From Lineus longissimus (lineage: Eukaryota > Nemertea > Pilidiophora > Heteronemertea > Lineidae): 64,000 bases of DNA. Positions 50,301 through 62,714 of this stretch are shown in pieces. The notes below the pieces were generated by a model. That model had not been told where the DNA came from, made no database searches, and was given only the letters and a program-made list of their open reading frames with translations. Both the position numbers and the translations under genes were made by a program. The stretch spans positions 21,516,599 to 21,580,598 of the forward strand of contig NC_088309.1 of NCBI RefSeq assembly GCF_910592395.1, in the 5' to 3' direction. How positions within the stretch are numbered: position 1 is the first letter of the stretch; each line of letters opens with the position of its first letter.

Positions 50301-53300
50301 CCGTTGTCATCTGTGCCAGCGTTATACTTAGAGACATAGTGTGAAAAACCCAGAGCCTGAGAAAACTTGCAAAGGGGATTGCATAGAATGTCACCAATCA
50401 GTGTGACAAACCTGTGAGGGTGTGTACAGTTCTAGTGTTGGAGACCTCTAGGTGACAGAAAAAGGCTGTTAGTCATCAAGGGAATAACATCAAATCTGCA
50501 TACCATCTCTGTTTCCATTCAGTATAGGAGTTTAGGTTTGTCAATTACAAGGGAAGGCAGTAATTGATAGTTGCTGAGATTGCCAAATGGCTGATGCAAC
50601 ATCAACATGTTCTCAGGCTGAGACTTCCAAAGTAGTGTCTTTTCCAGACTTAAAATCTGGACGATCCTCGAGGTCTGCTCCAGACACAGTCAGAACATCC
50701 GGATATTTACCGTCATGTCCCAAAACAGACACCAGACGAATGTCTTGTGCCCCTACGGTCGGTGGTCTCAAGAAAAAGGTCGGTCGTCTAAGCATTGATG
50801 TGGAATCTTTAAAACATACTGATTCACACCACAAATCACTGTTAACTGGATTATCGGGGAAACAAGTCGGAGGATTTCTTGTGCGGACGCCTCGCAAGTC
50901 AAAAGAGCACCAAAATCTCGTCTCTCAGTTGTGTATTTCTGGATACGATGGTACTCGCGAGTTGTCTCCAAGTAATCTTCCTGTTATTGATCCTGAGGAT
51001 TATGTCAGTGATGATGATTTGAATGTGCAACAAGCCAGGGAAGAATTGATGAATCAAGGCAGTCCTCTCTCGGAGATGTACGGGTCGATATTTGAAATGA
51101 GATATGGAGAATGTGAAGGTAGTGTACATTTTCTGTGGACAGGGCTGGCAGAGATGCCGAAGCTCCACTCAGTTGCTAATAACTTGATGGGATTTTCTAG
51201 AATTTTTTCAGAACTTCTCCATTTCAGAGATAAAGAAATGTCACAAGGAATATTTGGAAGAATTGTTTGTCTTATCAACCATAATGTTTTCATCTTTGCA
51301 GACACAAAAGAAGCATATGACCACACCGGGAAGACGACTTACATTGAAGCATGTAAAAAGATTGGAGTCATACCAGTATCTTATTTTCTCAGGAACATGC
51401 ACAATCCAAAACTTATAATGAAACATCACGGCCTTGGTCCACAAGGGGTTAAACCAATATGCATTTCAATGGTGGTAAGTTGAGTACTTTCACAATAACA
51501 TCTTCGTGGACCTTTGTGGATGTAATTCCATTTGTGTGACATTTCCTCCCTCAGATGACTCACATATGCATCAAATGTTCACCCGAGCATAAATTTTTCA
51601 TGAGGATTTATTGGGTAAAGAAAAAAAAGCTGAAAACATTCTGTTCGATAAATTTTTTCTCAACCTTGTGAGATGTCAGCATCTTCAGAAAAAAACACAG
51701 TTGGCGCATTGCTATTTTCCCTTTTGATTAATTTCAGAGCAATACGCATGTGGTCAAATTAAGTTTAGCAGACAACTGGCTCGGTCCACAAGGAGGTCAA
51801 CATGTTAGTGAGATGCTCAAAGAAAACTGCTTTATTCAAGAAATGGTGTGTACAGATATTCAGTATTATTTATGTGACGAACTAAAAAGATCTCCTTGAA
51901 TGGTGAAGTGCTGGAGTTTTCCCGGTAGAGAAAAAGGACAGCTATTCCCAAGAGCACATCCAACTGAAATTGCAGGGTTCTACTTGTGCGTAAATGGAAT
52001 TCTTGCAACTTAACTTTTCATGAAGATATTTGCTTAATACACTGATTGACTTGAATTATCACGGAGTGCAACTCTTTAAAACTTCTCTTTTATTACAATT
52101 TACCAGACATTGCTCAGTTTATGACCTGCCACAGGAGCCTGGCTGTGCATGTTTCTTGAATACATCTCACCCACATGATTCCTCATTGTTCTCAAGTCTG
52201 ACTGCATTGTCTTTCCAGGATTTATCTGACAACAGGGTAGGCCAGCTGTTTGCCGAAACGCTCGTGGATTTGTTGTCGGTCAACATCACGATGACAAAGT
52301 TAGTCTTATCTGGTAAGGAGACGGTAGCTCTATGGTTGATTGCCCTAATGTGCTGACATGTGCTTTTAAAGGGACTCTTTCCGCAGCAGCTGGGTAGGCA
52401 AGAAAAAGTAACACCAAGTTGCCAATAGGGTGTGCTATAAGCAGGAGGTAGGTGGTCAAATTGGTAGGTTTCGGTGACAAGTATGCACAGATAGAGGTTT
52501 GGGGGTTGTTTTTGATTCATCTATCAGTTGCGATAACTAAGGAAAGAATGTCTATAAAAAAGACAATTTTGTCTATTCCAGGTAATGAATTAGATGATAA
52601 GGCAGCCATATACCTTGCAGAGGCGATTATGGTGAGTGCATCATCATTATGTTGACAGTTCCTTTTATTTTAACTCCCCATGAAAAAAAAGGACACAAAC
52701 AGTCATAACACTGCAGAATATGGATTCCCCACGGTAGCTGTCCTACTTGCTTTCTGGGTGACAGCCAATTTATCAACATCATAACCGCAGATATGAAAAA
52801 TCAACACTCACTAATGGAAGAATTAGAGTAGCTGAAACGTGTAGCACTATTTTCACAATTGCCAGAAAGTGCCGCACACCTTTGTAGGTAGGCTATTATC
52901 AGTCCACTAAAATAGATTTCTGTTTTAGGTAACGAACCGCCTTGAAGATCTCGTGATCAGCCATAACAAATTTGGAGAAAAAGCTGGCATTGTGCTTGGG
53001 CCAGCCATAGCAGAAAACATGACCATCAAAAGTTTAGATCTCAGCTGGAATCACATACGACGGAAAGGAGCTGTGGCTATTGCTCAGGGAATTAAGGTGA
53101 GCACGATTATGAACCAATCATTTTGGGTTTCGTGAATGCTTGGGCAAGTCACTTCACCTCATTTGCCTCATCTCTCATCCTTTGAATAGCCACTATTCCT
53201 CTGTAAGAGTGCTGCAGTTGACGGGGTGGAGCAACTTCACAATTCCTTAGCATGCAAAAGACCAGACCCAACCTTCTCGGGCAGAGCTGCTGAAAGATCT

Positions 53301-56300
53301 AGATCACAATGTCATAACAATAAGTGAAAAAGGGTAAGGGCCACCCCCTGTTCGAAGTTCTTGTTGCTAGTGAATTCATAAAGATGAAGGCTTAACATGA
53401 ATATACTGCCAGCCAGTGTCTTATTCAAATGTAAATTCTTATTTCAGCACAATATGTTTTTGAAGACGGTAAATTTGTCTTGGAATGGTTTTGGATTAGA
53501 TGGTGCTATAGCTATTGGAGATGCTCTGAAGGCCAACAGTGTCTTAGATGAGCTCGACATCAGGTAAGTGTATCAGGAGTACATGTATCTTAAGTCAAGT
53601 GATAGCTGAAAGACTGGTGTGTAATCTGTGAATTTGAAGAGTAAATTCTCTGGTGGGGGCATGAGCTGTGAGTGATTTATACCAGTATAAAGATGCATCG
53701 ATAACATGTTTAAGAGATACTGAGGACATACAAAAAAAATCAGTGTGCATTGACAACTTAATCATTGAGATGCGTTTGCTATGTTTGGGTTTATTTTTCA
53801 GCAACAATCGTATAACTGCTGAAGGTGCTGTGATAATAGGAAAAGGGCTAGCAGTGAATGAAAATCTCAAGGTTCTAAAGGTGAGGGTCTACCTCTATCA
53901 GTTCTCTCGGACAGGTGTCATTGCTCATGCCTTAGTAAGTGTGTACAGTCCCAGTTAACAAATTCAGAATTCTCAAAAGGTGTGACATGCAATTTTTGGA
54001 CCATAGTCTCACCTGATCTCTCTACTTATGATGAGTAGAGTCTCAAATTTCAATTCTTAGAAATAACCCCCTGCATTACTTCCGAAGAAACGGTTCCGGG
54101 TTCTCAACCAGGATCTAATCTCACCCTTTTGCGTGATGGTCAGTGGTTTTACTGATGCGGTTAATGCAGCTGTCTTGATTGTTTTCTCTTGTTCAAGTTT
54201 TTAATAATATTTTCTTAACATGTTCTTCCAGATGGGCAAGAATCCTATGCAGACAGCGGGGTGTTATGGCATCCTTGCAGCGCTTCTGAAAAATCCGAAC
54301 AGTGTGATGAAACGCCTGGACTTCTCTGTGAGTTATTTTCTATGCGTTAGGAAATATCAGTTTCATCAATTCTATCTTGAGATTTGTGGACAGTATTAAA
54401 CTTTCGGTAGATTGAGCTCATAGGGGGTGGAAGATAGGGACTGTAGCAAACGTATTTTAAGGACAAAAGACGTAAGTCTCTATCGGGGATGGGATGAATA
54501 TATTTGCCTGGGTCTTTTTGTCTTTTTCTGCAAACAAGGCTTCACCCATTACCAAGAGCAGATGAACCAGTAGTTTCGATTTTGATTTGATTTATTCCAC
54601 TTCAGGATATCCTGGTCAACAAAGATTTTAGAGAAATGGCCCAACAAGTGAAAGAGCAACTTCCGGACTTAAACATCCACACAGGTGGCGACAGCCTGCC
54701 CACGCGACCGAAAGCACGAATCCATCCCATGCTCAAACTGAGAAACTACATCGCGAAGCACGACCTGAAACTCATCGACGTGTTCAATAAGTGGGATACG
54801 GATAAGAGCATGAGTGTGACATACGAGGAGTTTGTCGCGGGCGTGGAGGTTTGTAGGCATTGTCTTATCAGCATGGTTGTTATGTTACATCGGCTCCACA
54901 CTTATTACTGCTTGACGCACATGACTGCATGAGTACCTGTCCAGTTCCATTTTGTTTCATTGGTGGCACTTTTAACGGATATTTTTCGAACGTAAAACAA
55001 TAGTGGGTTTTTTGTCTGTGTTTCTTTCCACGTCTCGGAATATTTTTTTGGAAAAACTGCCCCAAAGAAAAGTTAGTCATGCTCAATTACTGACAAATCG
55101 TCGAAGCCTTGAAAAATTTAAGATTGCATTTCTGATAAATTTGCTGAAATTCAAATTTTTAGTTATAGTATGCAACATAGCTTTTAATGGTGTGTTGTTG
55201 TCTAATGTCTTTCTTGAGCGTCATATGGCATAAATTTCATTGCTATGCTGTGTTTCTATGCTGATTTGTATAAGCTTTCTGTATCAATTTAGCGCTTCAC
55301 TCCCATTTCTAGTAAATGATGGTGGTATCTTTGATGCATGTACATTGTAGTTTTATTCTGTTGCTAAACTCCTAAATAGCTTCTCCAGTATATTTTTTAT
55401 TTCTTACCAATATTTCAGGCTGATCTCTATTTGTATGCTTTGGTTGTTTTAGTGAGTCTTACCTTAGGTGGCTTATTGTTTCTGTCTGCGGTTTGCTTCA
55501 TATTTAAGGGCTTGTTAACTGTGGTAGTAGTTTCCTCTTCGCATTTGAGAATAGGTTTTTCCACATGAAAGGTATTTAGTGGTTTTGTAGTTGTGTTTGT
55601 TGAGACTTACTGGCCGACTTCAGAAGCTGGATAGACTTCATTCAAAACCTTTTCATGTTAAATGTCGCCCGTCTTTGTGCTGCATGGGACTTGTCCAAAT
55701 CCCCCTCCACAAACTACTGATGAGGTGTATCGTGTTGATCAGTAACTTCATGGACTTGATTGAAGACACTATACCTTGGTCAACTCGCCTTCCCACTTGA
55801 AACTCCCTCTTCATTGGAAGGTCATTCCTGCCTCTCTCCAGACCATTTTTTCTTGAGGGGTCACTTCCCCACGAGTTTTTGTCCGGTCAGTCAAATGGGT
55901 TACTTTTATGGATACGGCTTCAGGTCATTGTTTGTATATGGACGCAGTATTTGAAAATGTGGACCACTGTATGTACTACACAACCTATCTGTAGGTGTAT
56001 GGCCATGATGAGACTCTTTCAAGTTGTAGCACAAGTTACAAAGTGCAAAATTTCCTGTAAAGTCCTGATGTATAAAATGCCTAACACTGCCTTGTCCATA
56101 AACAGAGCTTTCAGGGTACGTGAGCTACCACTGAGGAAGAAAATTTGACTTGAGCAATAACCAAGATATATGCAATTGTGTAAAGGTAGCTAGAACTTAA
56201 CACTGAGCCTAAATGCCATGTTGTCTTAATGCTGATTGAGCATGACCTCCCCTGGGTTTTTGGAGATAATGAGAGACAAGGTTTCAGGGAACTTGTATCC

Positions 56301-59300
56301 CTTCATTTAGGGAATTAACATCAAGCTGGTGGTCCTTGTCTTATTAAGACCACTGGCAAAGACCAAAAATGTAGACCGAAACCCGTGGTGCGAGCTAAAG
56401 GTTTTGGACATATTTTGAGGTCTACCTAAGCGGTCTTGATAAGACAACCTGAGGACCAGCAGAGTGGTTTTGATTTCTATTCTAAAGGGGCTCGTAGTGA
56501 ACATTTTTCATCAAATATAAACCCAGCGGTCCCTGGTTGCGACACTATGGACTGCTCCGATCAAACAGAGGCTTCACTTATTTTCCATTACAAACATCAT
56601 GTGACCAAGGCCTTTGAGAAGTTCCATTGCAAAGTTAGCTTGAAAGACTTTCATCTTGTCCAACCTGCATGCTGTGAGTCAATGTCTATTCCTTCAACTT
56701 GCACAAAGCACTCATATGTGTTCAACATTCACTGTTTATTATGTTTTATTATGGTGGGATACTGGTTGAGATTTTAAAGTGGTAGCCATGGTTTTATATA
56801 TATTTGGATATTATTAGGAATTGGTTCAGATATTTATCGGGGGCAGTTCCACTAACTCGCTTCATGAAGAGCTGTACATATTGCAGACTACTACCAGTTA
56901 ATGAATTCGCTATGTCAACTTCCCTCTTACACATACTTGTAGTGATCCTGCTAACCATGCTATCCATGAAAACAGTGTGATTAGAAATGGCGCTATGTCA
57001 TAAGGGCACCAGAAATGATGAGGCAGTATGACTCTATTCAGTCATGAATCGGACTGAAGCAACAATAGCTCGTAGAGAGAGAATACAGTTGATCTTCGTA
57101 CTGATACCCTAGTAAGATATCTGCACATTATTACCACTAAAGTTAAATGTTTTCTTTGCTAACCTGGTTGAACCATTCCAGGAGCTAGGTTTGAAGTTAG
57201 AAGAGGAGGAAATAAATACATTGATACATGAGTTAGACAAAGATGGTGACGGAGAAATAAACTACAGGTACGGTATGACATTTACGTCAGTTTTGTTGCA
57301 GCTTCGAGTAAAGGTCAATGTTGGAGTCCTGTCTTTGCTGATTAGGTTTAGCGTTGATATGTTTTCAGAACCAGAATAATTGTTTTAAGCGATTACAACA
57401 TTTTTCACTCAACCCATTTCAATATTCATCAAGTGAAGAGAGTGATGTAATGCTGCAAGTGAAGTCCTTGCAATATTGAACTAGGCTAGGTATCACCGGC
57501 CAGGTGACTAATTCAGTCCAGTAAATTGAGACCAAAAGGGTATAGTTTTAGAATTGCAGATCTAGTTCTTATGGCTGCATTTGAATTGACATTCTTGATT
57601 TGATTGTTTGATACTATATCTGCTTCCTTAAGTGCACTGCAGACCAAAAAATTTATTGCAGCAATATGCGATAACAGCAATAAAAAGATCATTGCAGTCT
57701 GTGAGCAAAACCTGTCATAAATGGGTTTGATATTTTTAACATTTTGCTGTGATGACGGATTCTTCTGGCAGGCACCTGCAATGACCCCACAGACTAGCGA
57801 TAATTATCATATGATACAAATATCACGCTGCAAAAAAATCACAGGTCTGCAGTGAACTTAATAGATGCTACATGCTGCATGTCTTGTAGAATTCTTGTAA
57901 TATATAGACTAGTAGGAACCATCACATTCAAAAAGGTGGACAACAAAGTGTTTGTGATTTTTCTTACTGCTTAACTAACTGCATGCTATATAGTTCACTA
58001 ACTACTGTTCAGCTCACCTCAAGTTAGAATAAAAGGGTATTTCAGTAAAATGGTCCCTGCAAAAATATGCCAGTGTCAATTCAAACTTGAGTTGAAATGA
58101 ATTTTAGCCTAATCTAGATTTTGCCGTTTCAGCGAGATGGTGATTGGTCATGCAGAGTTTGCTGACAAAGAGCAGAAAGTGCACCGCACAATCTCTCAAT
58201 TCAAACGGCCGTCACATCTGCAAGCATTCTGACCGCATTAATCTACAACTTCGCTAATAATCTTGCATGCTGTAGGATTGCACTGGTGAAGGAAAGTAAC
58301 GACACAATGAGAACTAACTATGGTCTGCTGAAATAAAGGACGATAAGATATTTATATCAAGCCACCCATCTTTTAAAAAGTGAAATTAAGCCACTCATCC
58401 TTTAATACTCAAATAAAGGATGATGAGATCATCATCACATGACATTCATTCTTTGATTTCTGAAATATTTATCTTAAACTTTGGAAAATGATGAAAATGA
58501 ATAACACTCCCTGTACATCCTCTGAGCCCTCCCCTCTTATTTCCAATGTTTGTTTTTCAAATGAATCGAATTACAAATGTAATTTTGTTTAAAACATTGA
58601 GTTTAATCAAATAAAACCTCCTACTTCCTAATTGATCAACCATCCTTGAAGTTATACTTCCTTGCATGGCAATTAACCAAAGTGGCATGTTGTCCGTGCA
58701 AATTTACCAAAGAAATAACAAAAACCATGGCAACTATTTTAATTCCAAAACTTTCTGTTTATGATATAGTTTCCTCTATTACATGTGGAATTCGGAGGAT
58801 TCGGAGGAAATTGAACTATGGACTGGGATGCCTGTGTTTCTCACCTTGGGATGAGCACTTAACCATTCATTTTGATCAGGAATACATTGGTAGGAGGTTA
58901 ACAGGTTTTTGAAGGATATTTGTGAATTAACAGCTTTTTGTAAAACTAAGAATGAATGCAAAGAGAAAGTACGGCATGAGATTGTCTATTTTGCAAAAAT
59001 AGCAACTAGCAGAACTTTGACTTCTCTTGAAAGGATCATTGCCTGGCCATGACTGAAAATGTCCTGCAGAAATAACTCTTGCTTTTGCCAGTCTCACCTT
59101 TTGTACAACCACATGTAGCGACCTTATTTGATTCGCTTATGCGAGTTCTGTAGGCTATAGACTGTTGAAATGTATAGTTACCAACATTAACATTGTAGAT
59201 ACTATGTGCCTTCCATCTTAGTGATAGTGCTGTTTGCAGTGCAGACTCTGTGCATGATTTAGCTGTATCATAGCTGTTCAGAATGTCTTTCAGCCTGAGG

Positions 59301-59771
59301 TACTGTAAACTCTATTCCGCTAGAATACAGTGGTGCAGTTTTAATTATCCATTTCTTAAATTTGATATAAACAAAAACTTAAATCCATCTGGTTTTTTGC
59401 TATAGACTTTCTAAACTGGGGGCACATGACATTTTTTGATAGGATCGGGGTCATGCAATGGGATTTCGAGCTAACGCTTCATAAGTGTTTTTTTCAGACG
59501 GCGTCAGAGTCGTTTATAAAACCCTGTTATAAGCGTTATAAGGTTTACAGTCTGCATGGTACGTAGTCCTTGTGTAGCATTCTTGAGAACTGTGGCTTGT
59601 AATACTGAGCTTTATAGAGATTTGCTATGACCATAATGGTAACGCTGCAAATTTGTTTCTGAAATTTTCAGTGAGTTGGTCGCCGGAGAAACTGACTTTA
59701 CTGAAAAGGAAAGGAAGATGAAGAGTATTATATCTGGCTTCAAACTTGCTGTTATAGAAGCTAAAGCTTGA
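40863..59771 (+). CDS. LRRC74A: LRRC74-like leucine-rich-repeat protein with paired EF-hands, alternative ends
   Basis: Main form: exon 1a 40863-41333, then 48211-48385, 51302-51474, 51738-51845, 52219-52312, 52582-52631, 52929-53096, 53448-53563, 53802-53880, 54232-54327, 54606-54848, 57182-57267, and a last exon at either 58133-58232 or 59672-59771. All junctions keep frame, giving about 652 residues. The middle is a ribonuclease-inhibitor-like LRR array: LSLADNWLGPQG, LVLSGNELDDKAA, LVISHNKFGEKAG, LDLSWNHIRRKGA, VNLSWNGFGLDGA, LDISNNRITAEGA. Two EF-hand loops follow: DTDKSMSVTYEE and DKDGDGEINYSE. YIEACKKIGVIPVS and KHHGLGPQG before the LRRs are typical of LRRC74A/B. The basic Ser-rich N-terminus looks disordered. 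Human LRRC74 function is poorly known, so a calcium-responsive scaffold role is inference. Confidence 0.88.
42091..42250. mobile_element. 160-bp MITE, CAGTAGAACCTC termini (Tigger/mariner-like)
   Basis: Ends CAGTAGAACCTC and GAGGTTCCACTG are flanked by TA on both sides. Multiple CTCTCTATTAAGGACACC motifs occur in both orientations. The TIR sequence and TA target resemble Tc1/mariner-Tigger non-autonomous elements. Intronic in the LRRC74-like gene. Confidence 0.85.
43662..43997 (+). CDS. Alternative first coding exon 1b of the LRRC74-like gene
   Basis: 112 codons from MESPTRTKKFMKRDNGNSRP to EPVKVQPIK before GTAAAT, phase 0, so it fits the 48211-48385 exon as well as 1a does. It is basic and Ser/Pro-rich. 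There is no good acceptor just upstream, which favours a separate transcription start. Confidence 0.6.
45062..45341. repeat. Tandem duplication of about 139 bp
   Basis: GGTGAATTGATG...TCCTTAACTATT occurs twice in direct, adjacent copies (about 45062-45200 and 45201-45341) differing by one inserted C and about one substitution. A recent duplication in an intron. Confidence 0.92.
46885..47061. mobile_element. Second CAGTGGAACCTC-type MITE, opposite orientation
   Basis: CAGTGGAGCCTCTCTTAGCAG at the left matches the inverted right end of the 42091-42250 element. The right end GAGGGGTTCTATACTG matches the inverted left end. Flanked by TA. Same family, inserted in the opposite direction in the same intron. 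Confidence 0.85.
48211..48385 (+). CDS. Shared acidic exon 2 of the LRRC74-like gene
   Basis: From a TCTTTTCAG acceptor: TVSRAGRKTPSNLQNDYLGE then an acidic stretch ending AWDTDLEAE, donor GTGAGG, phase 1 out. DTDLE is also found just before the LRR region of vertebrate LRRC74 proteins. Confidence 0.8.
48451..48570. repeat. Tandem repeat of CTTTTCAGGTAAAGTAGGTCA
   Basis: Five units of 23-29 bp directly follow exon 48211-48385 by 66 bp. Each unit has a Y-tract, an AG and then a donor-like GTAAAG, GTATAAAG or GTGAAG. Confidence 0.8.
50587..51118 (+). CDS. Alternative first coding exon 1c of the LRRC74-like gene
   Basis: 177 codons starting MADATSTCSQAETSKVVSFP and ending EMRYGECE before a GTAGTG donor in phase 1, the same phase as exon 2. 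It can join exon 51302 directly and bypass exon 2. The frame also stays open through the 183-nt intron that follows. Confidence 0.65.
57182..57267 (+). CDS. Penultimate exon carrying most of EF-hand 2
   Basis: Encodes ELGLKLEEEEINTLIHELD and then DKDGDGEINY, ending in phase 2 (AG|). The last two loop residues, Ser-Glu, come from whichever last exon is used. Confidence 0.85.
58133..58232 (+). CDS. Alternative last exon A of the LRRC74-like gene
   Basis: After TGCCGTTTCAG; encodes EMVIGHAEFADKEQKVHRTI then SQFKRPSHLQAF and TGA. AATAAA follows at 58332, about 100 nt after the stop, so it can act as a terminal exon. Confidence 0.8.
58332..58337 (+). terminator. Poly(A) signal for last exon A
   Basis: AATAAA 100 nt after the exon A stop; further copies lie near 58414 and 58609. 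Confidence 0.5.
59672..59771 (+). CDS. Alternative last exon B of the LRRC74-like gene
   Basis: After GAAATTTTCAG; encodes ELVAGETDFTEKERKMKSII then SGFKLAVIEAKA and TGA. It has the same 100-nt coding length and phase as exon A, with about half the first 25 residues identical. Poly(A) candidates at about 60435 and 61049. Confidence 0.8.
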
Positions 59772-59779
59772 AGGGACGT

Positions 59780-62360
59780 CTGCGGTGGATCAATCCAGAT
59801 GGGGAATATATAGAATATTACTCTATAAAGTACAATTGTGTTGTATTTTAAAATGAAACTATGTGTCCTCAAGCTACTCAGCTGCTGTGAGAGAACTTTC
59901 TTTGAGTGACATCAATATTGTTACAATTTCATGACTATGTGCTAATTAGATGTTCTGTATCTCTCTTTTTAGAAGATTTTTTGAGAAGAAGAATGCTGAG
60001 TTATCTCTCAGTTAGAGCATCTCGGGTATGGTTTATGTCAACAAGGCTCTAAATTAGCGATTTAAACTTCAAAAAGTCCTAAGTTCGGGCCTTGATTTCT
60101 GCAGAGTTTGTCTCTTTTGCATGCAGAGCTGTCTCCTCTTTCCATTTGTGCATTTCCACTCCCAAAATTTCAACCCATGATAGGCATGAAAGAACTGTTT
60201 CATTCCAAAGGAAAGACTATGTGCACCCATTTAAAACATTATTGATGTCTGAGAGGTAAAATGCATCTGAACATTCAACTGTTGTTGGAAAGTAAATTGT
60301 GACTGAGAAAATTTCATTGAAATACATGTATAAACAAATATACGATAGATTTCTAAAAGTTAGCCAAACAACTTTTATGTAACCACCTTGTCCTTCATCA
60401 TGTGTTGAGACAACTCAAAGTAATATCAACTTTGAATAAACATGACCATTTGTTTGTTGCTCGAAAACCAGTCTGTCCATGTGCTGTCCTAGAGGCCTCT
60501 CAATAGTTATGCAAAACATGCTTTTCGTCTTGCTTCGAAACTCTCTGCACGTTTGCATATGAAATGAATTCACAATCTGTCCTTACAAAATGTAGATTCA
60601 GAAGACTTTTTCTGTGTGTTTAGCGATAGCAAATACCTACAGTGACACCAGATTGTACTATCATTGCACTCTCCAAGTCTGCATGTAGACTTTTGTACAA
60701 TACAGAGGTTGCGCAATGTCCCGACTCCCCTTCCGTGTTTGACATCAGCTGTTGAAATGAGTTTTTCCATTCCCATAGGTGAACTCGGTCATGGAAACGT
60801 TTTGACAGCCTTGAAGTCGTTGGCAGTGAGACACTTTTTCCAGAGCATGCCTTCTTGGTGATGGGGATCTTTGCATGGCATGACATTGAAAACAGAGAGG
60901 GGCCAGCTCAGTCCAGATGGTCTTCTTAGCATGATGGAAAGATAGAGAGTTGTACATAGATTATGTTATTATTTATTGTACATTATGTAAAGAATATGAG
61001 TAAAACATTTGTACCAGTTTGCCTAGACTAGACACTAGTCAACAGTTGATAATAAAAGACACATGATGAAAATATTTCTTTTGTTTTGATTAGTGGCAAT
61101 ATTTGATTGCAAACCATCATTCTCATGACTCGTCCTTAGGTCATAAGACCGATACGTCCTAAAATATATACTGTGTAGACGTATTTAGCCAGTTGAATGG
61201 CACCTGTACAAAAGGCCTGTATTACACGCAATAGGCCTATTTGAAACAGACGCACCAAAACCGGCCAAATAGGGTCTACACAGTAGAAGTACAGAGAGGA
61301 AAGGACAGTACAGAGAGAACTGACGGGTGTGGAAGTGTGGAAAGAGAATGGTCCTGTTTGGAGTTGCATTTAAATCGAAATGACATATTCTGAAATATTC
61401 TCCTGCTTTACATCTACACGTACAAGCTTTCTGCTGGCACCTCCACAGTTTTCTGGAAGTACTGAGGTATGTATATTTGAATATCTATGATATGCTGAAT
61501 GTGAATGGAATGGCCATAGATTCCTGTGCATCCTGGAGTGTGTTGTTTCAAATTGTCATGTACATGTACAACATGTACATTATTGTTTATACTCCAAGAG
61601 TGAAGCTTTCTTGGGAGGGGATCAAAATATTAGTTCTCCACACTGCATCACTTCTCCGTCAAACCTGAGTTGAATAACAATTTTCACATGACGTCAAAAC
61701 CAACGCCCTGCAACGCCAATTTGAAAACTAGACAACCTGTGAAGGCCAAGACCACTGCTGGTTTATGACATGTCAGTCTAGGGAGAAAAAAAAGTATTGT
61801 ATCATATTTGGACAGAAAATCCAGGTTCCTCAGTCTGCCATCAGAGGAGGAGCCGTGGATTAGTGGCTTGGATTCTTGGCTAGCTCGGGTGTTAAGACTG
61901 TTCTGACTGTGTCAAAATCCAAGTGGTGTTGACTACAGAGGTATAACCTGGATGTTAGGGTGTTCTGTGTCACAATCCAAGTAGTGGGAACGAGTTTACA
62001 ATCCCCGACCACACCCCAAAAAAAGGTCATCGGTTGACTAACCAAGCACCACTGTTCAATGGATTTATAGTTGAATGCGATCAAACTACGTCATTTCCGA
62101 TCGGGGATTCTAAAGTTTACCCAAGAGATACATGTACATTTAATCTGGATGTTAGCCTGTTCTGACTGTGTCGCAATCCAAGTGGTGATGACCTGGATGT
62201 TAGGGTGTTCTGTGTCACAATCCAAGTAGTGTTGACTACAGAGATACATGTACACTACACTGTACATACATGTATATCATTGTCATTTGAGATCATCAAG
62301 TCAACGAACTAGGAAAAAGCAAGCAAAACGATGATTCATGATGATGAAGTAATAACAAAC
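59780..62360. other. 3' UTR and intergenic region between LRRC74-like and HSCB
   Basis: The LRRC74-like and HSCB genes converge here. AATAAA signals on the plus strand lie near 60435 and 61049. The right part holds the repeats at 61889-62245. No gene was recognised. Confidence 0.45.
61889..62245. repeat. Irregular direct repeats, CTGGATGTTAGGGTGTTCTG
   Basis: Phrases of the form GGATGTTAG..GTGTTCTG(ACT)GTGTCACAATCCAAGTAGTG occur four times (near 61889, 61950, 62148, 62196), partly followed by TTGACTACAGAG. Low-copy tandem-like array. Confidence 0.65.
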
Positions 62361-62362
62361 AC

Positions 62363-62368
62363 TTTATT
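62363..62368 (-). terminator. HSCB poly(A) signal
   Basis: TTTATT on the plus strand (AATAAA on the minus), about 350 nt past the HSCB stop. Confidence 0.5.
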
Positions 62369-62714
62369 ACTCTTTTTTAAAACCGAAGTGTACACTCAAA
62401 ATTATATCTAAAACCCAAAGATTTATAAGGAGGCATATTGTTTAATGTCTAATCCCCACTACGAACAATGACAGAGACTATGATATGAGAAGACAGTGAG
62501 GACAATTTGATTTACTGGCCTTGTCAATGGCATATCATGAAAGCCTTTGCTTATGTGTTTGGTGGGCCACCAAAGATCTATGATTCTGCAGTCGTTGTGC
62601 TCCACTTATCCATGACAATTGCGACACTTATGTTTCTTAAAATGATATCGAAAAGACTAATAGATTAGCCAGCATTTCCCTTTTTGTGCTGCTCCCTCTG
62701 GCAATCCAAACATT

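Noticed and set aside
50613-51444. Minus-strand open frames overlapping exon 1c
   Set aside because: Antisense shadows of the 50587-51474 coding sequence.
55591-56148. Open frames in the last LRRC74-like introns
   Set aside because: Three overlapping short frames with no domain, in sequence bounded by clear exons 54606-54848 and 57182-57267.
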